A stretch of DNA of 64,000 bases from Paraburkholderia unamae (GTDB lineage: Bacteria > Pseudomonadota > Gammaproteobacteria > Burkholderiales > Burkholderiaceae). The number at the start of each line of letters is the position of its first letter. The stretch's first letter is position 1. The translations under genes and the position numbers were made by a program. The stretch covers positions 124,001-188,000 of the forward strand of contig NZ_QLSU01000006.1 in the NCBI RefSeq assembly GCF_003268775.1, read 5' to 3'. The notes under the pieces were generated by a model that worked only from the letters and a program-made list of their open reading frames with translations, was not told the DNA's origin and made no database searches. Positions 1 through 7,366 of this stretch are shown here, in pieces.

Positions 1-450
1 CAGGTGATCGATTTTTCCACGCCGTATTACAAAAGCGGTCTGATCGCGGTCACGCGCATCGACAACACCAGCATCCGCACGCCGGCCGATCTTGCCGGCA
101 AGCACATCGGCACCGAGACGGGCACGGTTGCGGTCAACTACATCAAGGAGCACATCAAGGACGCCACGCTGGAGCAGTTGCCCAGCATCAATAACGCACT
201 GCTCGCGCTGGAAGCGGGCCGCACGGACGTCGTCGTCTACGACAAGCCGCAACTGCTCTATTACGCGAACACCGCCGGGAAGAACAAGGTCAGGGTGATC
301 CTGCCCGCGCTGGAAGGTCTCGACGTCGGCATGGGTTTCCAGAAAGGCAGTCCGCTCGTCGCGGCGGCTAACGTGCAACTCGCGGCCATGAGGGCGGACG
401 GCCGGCTCGCGGCACTCAACCGGAAGTGGTTCGGCGAGGCGTCGTCATGA
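1..450 (+). CDS. Polar amino-acid ABC transporter periplasmic binding protein (5' end outside window)
   Basis: C-terminal ~149 residues of a family 3 (HisJ/GlnH-like) solute-binding protein; the frame is open at the window's left edge, so the N-terminus and signal peptide are missing. The visible part carries the typical second-lobe signature: an IDFSTPYY segment, a DLAGKHIGTETGTV segment (the family's 'L.GK.vgv..GT' ligand-site region), DVVVYDKP, and a closing RKWFG. It would bind an amino acid in the periplasm and deliver it to the permease encoded next. The stop codon overlaps the permease start (ATGA), so translation is coupled. The ligand cannot be told from the fragment. Confidence 0.9.
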   Translation, partial: QVIDFSTPYYKSGLIAVTRIDNTSIRTPADLAGKHIGTETGTVAVNYIKEHIKDATLEQLPSINNALLALEAGRTDVVVYDKPQLLYYANTAGKNKVRVILPALEGLDVGMGFQKGSPLVAAANVQLAAMRADGRLAALNRKWFGEASS

Positions 451-1103
451 GCTTCGACTGGGCGGCGCTCATTGCTGCATTGCCGGACCTGATGCAAGGG
501 CTTCGGCTGACCCTGCTGATCGCGCTGAGCGGGCTGGCGGGCGGCGTCGCGCTCGGTGTCATCGCGGGCGTGACGCTAACGTACGGCAGCCGGGCCGCGG
601 CGTTTCCGGCCCAGATGTATGTCGCCCTGATTCGCGGCACGCCTATCGTGGTTCAGGTGATGTTCGTCTACTTCGCACTGCCGATCATGATGGACATACG
701 CATCAGCGCGACCAGCGCCGCCATTATCACGTTGGTCGTCAATTCCGGCGCCTATAACGCGGAGATTATCCGCGGTGCGCTCGACGGCGTGCCGGGTGGA
801 CTGCGCGAGGCGGGCATGGCGATGGGGCTGCCGTTTCACAGCACGCTGGCGCATGTCATTGCCCCCATCGCGTTCAGACGCGCGCTGCCGGCGATGGGGA
901 ACCAGTTCGTCAATCTGGTCAAGGACACCTCGATCTTTCTTGTGATCGGTGTGGGCGAGCTGACTCGCAGAGGTCAGGAAATCATGGCCGAAAATTTCAG
1001 GGCGGTGGAAATCTGGACGGCGGTCGCGATCATCTACCTGCTCGTCATCAGTCTGCTCGCGCTGGGCCTGCGCGTGCTCGAACGAAGGGTGCGTCTGCCA
1101 TGA
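447..1103 (+). CDS. Polar amino-acid ABC transporter permease
   Basis: Inner-membrane permease of the HisM/GlnP family, 218 aa from the ATG overlapping the binding-protein stop. The reading frame extends 21 bases upstream, but the overlapping ATG fits the operon. Hydrophobic segments begin at about residue 15 (LRLTLLIALSGLAGG). The family motif 'RGTP..VQ' is present (LIRGTPIVVQVMF), and the EAA loop for ATPase contact reads EAGMAMGLPFHSTLAHVIAP followed by a conserved alanine/proline region. It forms the channel with the ATPase encoded next. The gene ends in another 4-base ATGA overlap. Confidence 0.93.
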   Translation: MSFDWAALIAALPDLMQGLRLTLLIALSGLAGGVALGVIAGVTLTYGSRAAAFPAQMYVALIRGTPIVVQVMFVYFALPIMMDIRISATSAAIITLVVNSGAYNAEIIRGALDGVPGGLREAGMAMGLPFHSTLAHVIAPIAFRRALPAMGNQFVNLVKDTSIFLVIGVGELTRRGQEIMAENFRAVEIWTAVAIIYLLVISLLALGLRVLERRVRLP

Positions 1104-1828
1104 GCATGATCGAATTTCAGCAAGTCTCGAAGCGTTACGGCGAGCACGTCGTTCTGCATCCGCTCGACCTCACGATCGAACGCGGCGAGGTCGCCGTCAT
1201 CGTCGGCCCGTCGGGCTCCGGCAAATCGACGCTGCTGCGCTGTATCAACGGGCTCGAAACCATCAGTTCCGGCGATCTGCGCGTCGACGACATCAGCGTA
1301 CTGGGCTCGGCCCGCGACATCCGGCGAATCCGGCTCGAAGCCGGCATGGTGTTCCAGCAGTTCAATCTGTTTCCGAATTTGACGGCGATACAGAATGTCA
1401 TGTTCGGACCGATTCGCGCGCGCGGCCAAACGAAAGCCGAAGCCCGCGAGATTGCCGGCGCACTTTTGCAGAAGGTTGGGCTTTCCGAGCGCATGAATCA
1501 CTATCCGTCGCAACTGTCGGGCGGCCAGCAGCAACGTGTGGCCATTGCGCGTGCGCTCGCCGTGCAGCCCAAGCTCATGCTCTTCGACGAACCGACTTCG
1601 GCGCTCGACCCCGAATTGCGCCAGGAGGTTCTCAAGGTCATGCAGACGCTTGCCGGCGAGGGCATGACGATGGTCGTCGTGACGCACGAAATGGGCTTTG
1701 CGCAGCGCGTGGGTTCACGCCTGCTTTTTATGGAAGCCGGCCGGGTTGTGCACGACGGCAAGCCCGTCGAGATGCTGTCCGCGCCGCCCGGAGAGCGCTT
1801 TTGCGAGTTCCTTCAGCATGTTCATTGA
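1100..1828 (+). CDS. Polar amino-acid ABC transporter ATP-binding protein
   Basis: 242-aa cytoplasmic ATPase of the GlnQ/HisP family. Walker A is GPSGSGKST (~residues 35-43), the Q-loop is MVFQQFNLFPN, the signature is LSGGQQQRVAIARALA, Walker B is LMLFDEPTSALDPE, and the switch histidine lies in VTHEMGFA. Length is normal for the family. It starts within the permease stop (ATGA), making a tight binding protein-permease-ATPase operon; the order suggests polar amino-acid uptake. Confidence 0.96.
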   Translation: MSMIEFQQVSKRYGEHVVLHPLDLTIERGEVAVIVGPSGSGKSTLLRCINGLETISSGDLRVDDISVLGSARDIRRIRLEAGMVFQQFNLFPNLTAIQNVMFGPIRARGQTKAEAREIAGALLQKVGLSERMNHYPSQLSGGQQQRVAIARALAVQPKLMLFDEPTSALDPELRQEVLKVMQTLAGEGMTMVVVTHEMGFAQRVGSRLLFMEAGRVVHDGKPVEMLSAPPGERFCEFLQHVH

Positions 1829-1849
1829 TGTCCGCGCAATTCGCGCTGT

Positions 1850-3058
1850 GTGCCCTTGGAGTCCGCCGTCAAGATGAACCCGTCACGATTTGAAAATGAT
1901 TACGGCTTTCGCCGCGACAGTGTCCGGCATGAGAACTGGCGCGAAGCGCCGTGGAATGTGTGGGCCTTTCGCCATGTGCACGAAATCATTCCGACCGCGC
2001 GGATTGCCGCCACGCAAGGTCTCGCAGAAGAACCGCTGGCCGGTGCCGACGCGCTGACCGAGCACCGGGTCGTGGTCGATGGCGAAGGTCGCACGGTCGG
2101 GCAGATCCTGCGGCAGACCTCGACCGATGCCATCGCCGTGATGCGAGCGGGGCGCTTCGTCGCCGACTATCATGCACCGCACTTCACGCTGCAAACCCGC
2201 CACATCCTGTTCTCGGCCAGCAAATCAGTCGCCGGTCTTCTCGCGGGCATGCTGGTCGGCGACGGCCTTCTGGACACCGAAGCACCCGTGGCGCAGTACG
2301 TGCCCGAGCTCGCTCGTTCGGCCTTCGGCGATGCGCGCGTGAGGCATGTGCTGGATATGCGAACCAGTCTCGCGTTCAACGAGGATTATCTCGATCCGCA
2401 TGGTCTCTATGCGCGCTATCGGCGAGCCGGCCTGCTGGACCCGCGCCGAGAAGGCGAAGCCCCGGAAACGGTGATCGATCTGCTGGCCGCGCTGCCCAAA
2501 GGCGCGGGCGAGCATGGCGGCCCGTTTCATTACTGCTCGCCCAACTCGGACGTGCTCGGCCTCGTGATCGAGCGCGCCTCGGGCCAGCGCTATGCCGACT
2601 TCGCGGCCGAGCGCCTGTGGCAACCGTTAGGACTGCGGCACGATGGTTGCATCACGGTGGATATTGCCGGTACGGCGCGCTCAGGCGGCGGCTTGTGCAT
2701 GACCGTGCGCGATCTGGCCAGGATTGGCGAACTGGTGCGTCTGGGCGGCATCGTCAACGGACGCCGGTTGATCCCGCAGAGCTGGATGACCGATACGCTC
2801 ACGGGCGGCAGCGCGCAGGCGTGGCGCGAAGGCAACTTCTCTGGCTGGCTGCCGAACGGCAAGTACCGCAACAAGTGGTATCAGGTCGGCAATCAGAGCG
2901 GCGCATGCTTTGCGATCGGCATTCATGGCCAGTGGCTCTATGTCGATCCGCTGCGCGAGACCGTCATCGCCAAATTCTCGTCGCAACCTCAACCCACCCA
3001 TGACGCGGTCAAGCTGCTGAATCTCGCGCTGTTCGAAGCGATTGCGACGATGACTTGA
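1850..3058 (+). CDS. Serine hydrolase, beta-lactamase/class C (NylB-like) family
   Basis: About 402 aa from GTG 1850 (or 394 from ATG 1874). A penicillin-recognising serine hydrolase: the nucleophile SxxK motif is FSASKSVAGL (~residue 125), and the second motif YCSPN corresponds to the YxN/YCSxN seen in 6-aminohexanoate-dimer hydrolase relatives. No signal peptide is obvious, so it is probably cytosolic. It follows the ABC ATPase by about 20 bases and may belong to the same transcript, which suggests hydrolysis of an imported amide, ester or D-amino-acid peptide. That substrate assignment is inference; family members include esterases, D-aminopeptidases and amide hydrolases. Confidence 0.85.
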   Translation: MPLESAVKMNPSRFENDYGFRRDSVRHENWREAPWNVWAFRHVHEIIPTARIAATQGLAEEPLAGADALTEHRVVVDGEGRTVGQILRQTSTDAIAVMRAGRFVADYHAPHFTLQTRHILFSASKSVAGLLAGMLVGDGLLDTEAPVAQYVPELARSAFGDARVRHVLDMRTSLAFNEDYLDPHGLYARYRRAGLLDPRREGEAPETVIDLLAALPKGAGEHGGPFHYCSPNSDVLGLVIERASGQRYADFAAERLWQPLGLRHDGCITVDIAGTARSGGGLCMTVRDLARIGELVRLGGIVNGRRLIPQSWMTDTLTGGSAQAWREGNFSGWLPNGKYRNKWYQVGNQSGACFAIGIHGQWLYVDPLRETVIAKFSSQPQPTHDAVKLLNLALFEAIATMT

Positions 3059-3092
3059 GAGGGCGCGTTGCCCTTCATCCGTGCTTCGGCTT

Positions 3093-3572
3093 TTACACGT
3101 CGAGCGCCAGGCTCATGCCTGTCTTCACGCGCGACATCACCACCATCGTCTCGAAGTGCCGGATGTTCTGGTTCTGCCGGAACACACGCGTGGCGAACTC
3201 GTCGTAGTGGTCGATGTCGCGCATGGCCACGAGCAGCACGAAATCGGCGCGGCCCGTCACCACATAGCATTGCATCACCTCGGGCAGGTCCGTCAGGAAG
3301 CGCTTGAATTCATCGAGCAGGTCGACGCGTTCGCGCTCGACCTGCACGAGCACCATCATCATCAGCGGCAGCCCCACCTTCGACGGGTTGATCACCGCGA
3401 TATCGCGCTCGATGATTTTTTCTTCGCGCAGCCGCTTCACGCGGCGCATGCAGGCGGGCGGACTGAGCCCGATCTCCGCGGCGAGCGCCTGGTTGCTGAT
3501 CTGGTTGTCATGCTGGAGCAGCGACAGGATACGCAGGTCGTAGACATCGAGCTGGGAATCGGGCGGTGTCAT
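3093..3572 (-). CDS. Lrp/AsnC-family transcriptional regulator
   Basis: 159 aa from the ATG at 3572, preceded by a good ribosome-binding site (GGAG, 7 bases upstream). The N-terminal helix-turn-helix covers NQALAAEIGLSPPACMRRVKRL, and the C-terminal RAM ligand-sensing domain includes VMQCYVVTGRADFVLLVAMRD. Members regulate amino-acid transport and catabolism in response to amino acids. It diverges from the LivK-like/deformylase/aminotransferase operon starting at 3732 and is its likely local regulator; it converges on the serine hydrolase gene. A longer open frame to 3737 exists but would run through the divergent promoter. Confidence 0.92.
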   Translation of the reverse strand: MTPPDSQLDVYDLRILSLLQHDNQISNQALAAEIGLSPPACMRRVKRLREEKIIERDIAVINPSKVGLPLMMMVLVQVERERVDLLDEFKRFLTDLPEVMQCYVVTGRADFVLLVAMRDIDHYDEFATRVFRQNQNIRHFETMVVMSRVKTGMSLALDV

Positions 3573-3731
3573 CAGATTTCTCCAGAGGCCGCTCTTCCGA
3601 AATAATTCGATAAAAACGCGGCCCGTTTGCTTTTTGGATTTCCCGGTAAGTGCCCAGAATTGTAGCGTCGATCGACCATTCATCAACGCTGCACTGCCGC
3701 TGGTCAGCGGCGCCACCTTACCGGAACTGAC

Positions 3732-4880
3732 ATGCAAAGACCCCCCTTCGCACTGGCCGCACTAGCGATACTGTGCGCCGCCAACTTCGGCCTGATCACC
3801 CGCGCCCGCGCCGACACGGTCGTCGTGATCGGCTACGCCGGTGCGCTTACCGGCGCGCAGGCGCACTTTGGCAAAGACAGCGAACGCGGCATCCGGCTTG
3901 CGATCGACGAGATCAACGCGACGCATCCCGTCATCGGCGGCCAGCCGGTGAGCTACCGGCTCGACGCGCAAGACGATGCGGCCGATCCGAAGACCGCCAC
4001 CACCGTCGCGCAACGCTTCGCCGATCAGCATGTGAGCGCCGTGATCGGGCATCAGAATTCCGGCACCTCGATCGCCGTCGCGCAAATCTACGCGAAGGCG
4101 GGCATTGCCGAACTGACGCCCTCGGCGACCAGTCCGCAATTCACGCGTCTCGGGCTTCGCACGACCTTCCGCATGCTGGCGAACGACGATTTCCTCGGCG
4201 CGGCCGTGGCCCGCTACGCAAGCGAAAAGCTTCACGCCGGCCGGATCGCGGTGATGGACGATCGCACCGCCTATGGGCAGGGCATTGCCGACGTGTTCGC
4301 ACACGATGTCGGGGCGGACGGTGCGCAGGTCGTCGCGCGCGAGTACACGACGGATCAGGCCTTCGATTTCGCCGCGGCGCTAACGTTGATCAAGGGCCGG
4401 AGCCCGGACGCGATCTTCTATGGCGGAATGGACACGCAGGGCGGCCCGATGCTCAAGCAGATGCGCAAGTACGGAATCGCCGTGCCCCTGCTCGGCGGCG
4501 ACGGGCTGTGCACGCAGGAGATCACACGGCTTGCCGGCGATGCCCTGAACGGCAATCTGTACTGCGCGGACGGCGGCCGCAGTCTCGCGAAGATGCCGGG
4601 CGGCCCGGCGTTCCAGAAGAAGTTTCAGGCGCGTTACGGCGAACCGGTCCAGCTCTACGCACCCTACGCGTACGACGCAATGCAGGCGATCTATCATGCG
4701 ATGCTCGATCAGCAGTCGACGGCGCCGGAGCGCGTGGTCGAGGGCCTGCACAAGGTCGCATTCGACGGCGTGACCGGACGCGTGCAGTTTGACGAGCATG
4801 GCGATCTGTTGCATCCCGCCGCCACCATCTCGACGTTCAAGGGCGGCCAGAAACAGGCACTCACCGAGGTATCGCAATGA
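3732..4880 (+). CDS. LivK-like branched-chain amino-acid/amide ABC transporter binding protein
   Basis: 382-aa periplasmic protein of the Leu/Ile/Val-binding (type I, family 6) superfamily. A Sec signal peptide is clear (hydrophobic residues 6-24, cleavage after ARA-D). The mature N-terminus VVVIGYAGALTGAQAHFGKDSERGIRLAIDEIN-type region is diagnostic, as are IGHQNSGTSIAVAQIY and YDAMQAIYHAM. No permease or ATPase genes follow, so it must share a transporter encoded elsewhere or act as a sensor or scavenger. First gene of a three-gene operon; its stop overlaps the deformylase-like start (ATGA). Confidence 0.92.
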   Translation: MQRPPFALAALAILCAANFGLITRARADTVVVIGYAGALTGAQAHFGKDSERGIRLAIDEINATHPVIGGQPVSYRLDAQDDAADPKTATTVAQRFADQHVSAVIGHQNSGTSIAVAQIYAKAGIAELTPSATSPQFTRLGLRTTFRMLANDDFLGAAVARYASEKLHAGRIAVMDDRTAYGQGIADVFAHDVGADGAQVVAREYTTDQAFDFAAALTLIKGRSPDAIFYGGMDTQGGPMLKQMRKYGIAVPLLGGDGLCTQEITRLAGDALNGNLYCADGGRSLAKMPGGPAFQKKFQARYGEPVQLYAPYAYDAMQAIYHAMLDQQSTAPERVVEGLHKVAFDGVTGRVQFDEHGDLLHPAATISTFKGGQKQALTEVSQ

Positions 4881-5437
4881 ACTCGATCCTGCCGGTCGGT
4901 ACCCCGTCGTTGCGCGAGCGCTCCACGCCGCTCGCCGATCAGAGCGTGGTCAGCGTGGTGGCCGACGCACGCGCCCTCACTGACGCACTGGCCGCGTTTC
5001 GCGCCGAACACGGCTTCGGCCGCGCCATCGCCGCGCCCCAGATCGGCGTGAACCGCCGTCTGATCGCGCTGGCATTGCCGGGCTGGCCGTCGGTCATCAT
5101 CAACCCGGAGATCGTCTGGCACAGCGCGCAGACCATGACGGTGTGGGACGACTGCATGTGCTTTCCCGATATGCTGGTGCGTGTGCTGCGTCACGTGTCG
5201 GTTTCGGTTGCTTTCACGACGCTCGACGGCGAGCGTCAGGTGCGCGAGACACTCGGGCAGGCGGAAGCCGAACTGATCCAGCACGAGATCGATCATCTCG
5301 ATGGCGTGTTGTCGTTCGACCGGGCGACGGGTGTCAACGCGATCGTGAGCCGCAAGGCGTTCGACGCCGATCCCGCGGCCTTTATCGCGACCGTCGATTT
5401 TCATCCGGGGCAAGCGGTGACGGAGGGGCAGCCATGA
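4877..5437 (+). CDS. Peptide deformylase-like metalloenzyme (catabolic paralog)
   Basis: 186 aa with all three peptide-deformylase motifs, two of them altered. Motif 3 (metal site) is an intact QHEIDHLDG (His-Glu-His). Motif 2 reads DDCMCFPD instead of the canonical EGCLS, keeping the metal-ligand cysteine. Motif 1 reads GRAIAAPQIG in place of G-x-G-L-A-A-P-Q. The gene lies between a LivK-type binding protein and an aminotransferase with 4-base overlaps on both sides, not beside fmt as housekeeping def usually does. That context suggests removal of a formyl or similar group from an imported amino acid or peptide rather than co-translational deformylation. Confidence 0.86.
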   Translation: MNSILPVGTPSLRERSTPLADQSVVSVVADARALTDALAAFRAEHGFGRAIAAPQIGVNRRLIALALPGWPSVIINPEIVWHSAQTMTVWDDCMCFPDMLVRVLRHVSVSVAFTTLDGERQVRETLGQAEAELIQHEIDHLDGVLSFDRATGVNAIVSRKAFDADPAAFIATVDFHPGQAVTEGQP

Positions 5438-6378
5438 GCGCTCAGGACATCGGCCGTCTCGACGGTCTTACGTATCCGCGCGGCGCGGCCTATATGAACG
5501 GGCAGTTCATCGCGCTCTCTGAAGCGCGCATCTCCGTGCTCGACTGGGGACTGCTGCATTCGGACGTGACCTATGACACCGTGCACGTGTGGAATGGCCG
5601 CTTTTTCCGGCTCGACAGTCATATCGCGCGATTCCGTCGTTCGCTCGATAAACTGCGGCTGCGCGTCGACCTCACCGACGACGCGCTGCGCGACATCCTC
5701 GCCGAATGCGTACGACGCTCGGGGCTGCGCAACGCCTACGTCGAAATGCTTTGCACGCGGGGCGTGTCGCCGACCTTCAGTCGCGACCCGCGCGATGCGG
5801 TCAACCAGTTCGTCGCGTTCGCCGTGCCGTATGGCTCGGTGGCGAACGAAAGGCAGCTTCGCGAAGGAATGCATCTGCACGTGATCGACGACGTGCGGCG
5901 CATCCCGCCCGCCTCGGTCGATCCGCAGATCAAGAACTATCACTGGCTCGATCTGGTCACGGCGCTGCTCAAGGGCTACGACGCCGGGGCCGAGACCGTT
6001 GTCATCAAGACGACCGACGACGCCATCGCCGAGGGCCCGGGGTTCAACATCTTCGTGGCCAAAGGCGGCCAGCTTTTTACCCCCGAGGCGGGGGTCCTGC
6101 ACGGGATCACGCGACAGACCGTATTCGATCTCGCCGCACGGCGTGACATGGTCGTCCGTGCCGGTCGGATGTCCGAGCAGCAACTGCGCGACGCCGACGA
6201 AATCTTCATCACGTCCACGGCAGGCGGCGTCATGCCGGTGACCCGGTTGAACGGCGCCCCGGTTGGCGACGGGCAGGCGGGGCCGGTGACGCGGGGGTTA
6301 TTCGACGCGTACTGGCAAGCGCACGACGACCCGGCATGGTCACTTGCGGTGGATTACGACGATCAAGTTTGCGGTTAA
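5434..6378 (+). CDS. Class IV PLP aminotransferase (D-amino-acid/branched-chain type)
   Basis: 314 aa from the ATG overlapping the deformylase-like stop. Fold type IV transaminase: the PLP lysine is K167 in PQIKNYHWLDLV, and the cofactor-phosphate region is AIAEGPGFNIFVA followed by LTRLNG-like ending motifs (VMPVTRLNG). The N-terminus YMNGQFIALSEARISVLDWGLLHSDVTYD is typical of D-alanine transaminase and aminodeoxychorismate-lyase relatives. It would deaminate the amino acid imported or released by the upstream products. The stereochemistry of the substrate cannot be decided from sequence alone. Confidence 0.9.
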   Translation: MSAQDIGRLDGLTYPRGAAYMNGQFIALSEARISVLDWGLLHSDVTYDTVHVWNGRFFRLDSHIARFRRSLDKLRLRVDLTDDALRDILAECVRRSGLRNAYVEMLCTRGVSPTFSRDPRDAVNQFVAFAVPYGSVANERQLREGMHLHVIDDVRRIPPASVDPQIKNYHWLDLVTALLKGYDAGAETVVIKTTDDAIAEGPGFNIFVAKGGQLFTPEAGVLHGITRQTVFDLAARRDMVVRAGRMSEQQLRDADEIFITSTAGGVMPVTRLNGAPVGDGQAGPVTRGLFDAYWQAHDDPAWSLAVDYDDQVCG

Positions 6379-6446
6379 TGCCGCGCTGCTTGTGTATTCA
6401 AGACCCCGGATGCCTTGACAAGGGCAACCGGGCGAGAATTGCCGAC

Positions 6447-6466
6447 TTGTCATTGATGTACGACAA
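6447..6466. promoter_or_regulatory. Inverted repeat TTGTC-N10-GACAA, candidate operator
   Basis: Perfect 5-bp arms separated by 10 bp, upstream of the gluconate-dehydrogenase-type operon. It overlaps a plausible promoter (TTGATG, 16-bp spacer, TATGGT). The position about 130 bases before the first ATG suits a regulator site; no regulator gene is adjacent. Confidence 0.35.
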
Positions 6467-6594
6467 CTTTGTGGTATGGTCGCGATCCAAAACACTGAAA
6501 CGATGACCGACGCCCCGCTGTGAAGCGGCTCTGGGGTGTCGGCAAACGGTTCAGGCCTATTTCGACCTCTCGCAATCGCTGAACAACCCGTGCC

Positions 6595-7314
6595 ATGTTG
6601 TCTGACATTTCGACTTCAAGACGTAGATTCCTCCTTTCGGCTGTGCTGGCGCTCCCGACCATGGGCGTGTTCGTCAACACGCTGAGCGCCGCCGAAGCCG
6701 CCGAAATGGCCGCGCCGGACCTGAAGACGTATCGCCCGGCATTTTTCTCCGCCGATGAATGGGCGTTCATGCTCGCGGCCTGCGACCGGCTGATTCCCGG
6801 CGACGGGCGCGGTCCCGGCGCGCTCGAAACCAACGTGCCGGTGTTCATCGATCAGCAGATGCATGGCGATTTCGGCCACGAAATTTATCTGCAAGGACCG
6901 TTCAATACGCAGGCGCCCAAGGAACTCGGTTATCAATTGCCCTATACGCCGCAGCAGATTTATCGGCGTGGCATCGAGTTGACGAATGGGTATTGCCGCC
7001 AGAAGTATCGCAAGGGCTTCGGCGAACTCGACGCCGCCGCGCAGGACGCCGTGCTGAAAGCGCTCCAGGGCGACGACATCCCCTTTGCCGAGGGCGGCGA
7101 AAGCGCGCTCAAGGCCAGCCAGTTCTTCGGCGAATTGCTTTCCGATTCGAAGAACGGGTATCTCTCCGATCCCATGTACGGCGGCAATAAAGGCATGAAG
7201 GCCTGGATTGCCATTGGATTTCCCGGAGCACGGGCGAGCTTCCTCGAATGGGTCTCGCAGCACAACGTGAAATATCCGCTCGGGCCCGTGAGCCTGAACG
7301 GTCTTCGCGCTTGA
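6595..7314 (+). CDS. Gluconate 2-dehydrogenase-type gamma subunit (Tat-exported small subunit)
   Basis: 239 aa with a twin-arginine signal (SRRRFLLSAVLALP, residues ~8-21). The body matches the gluconate 2-dehydrogenase subunit 3 family: FFSADEWAFMLAACDRLIPGD, then QMHGDFG and YQLPYTPQQIYRRG, ending in ARASFLEWV. This subunit escorts the flavoprotein, which has no signal of its own, through the Tat pathway. First gene of a gamma-alpha-cytochrome operon. Confidence 0.9.
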   Translation: MLSDISTSRRRFLLSAVLALPTMGVFVNTLSAAEAAEMAAPDLKTYRPAFFSADEWAFMLAACDRLIPGDGRGPGALETNVPVFIDQQMHGDFGHEIYLQGPFNTQAPKELGYQLPYTPQQIYRRGIELTNGYCRQKYRKGFGELDAAAQDAVLKALQGDDIPFAEGGESALKASQFFGELLSDSKNGYLSDPMYGGNKGMKAWIAIGFPGARASFLEWVSQHNVKYPLGPVSLNGLRA

Positions 7315-7366
7315 GCGCCGACCTTTCACGCAGAACAACGCGTAGTCAGAATCATCGAGGATAACC

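Noticed and set aside
5143..5433. Upstream extension of the aminotransferase frame
   Set aside because: Runs antiphase through the deformylase-like gene; the ATG at 5434 overlapping its stop gives a normal family N-terminus.
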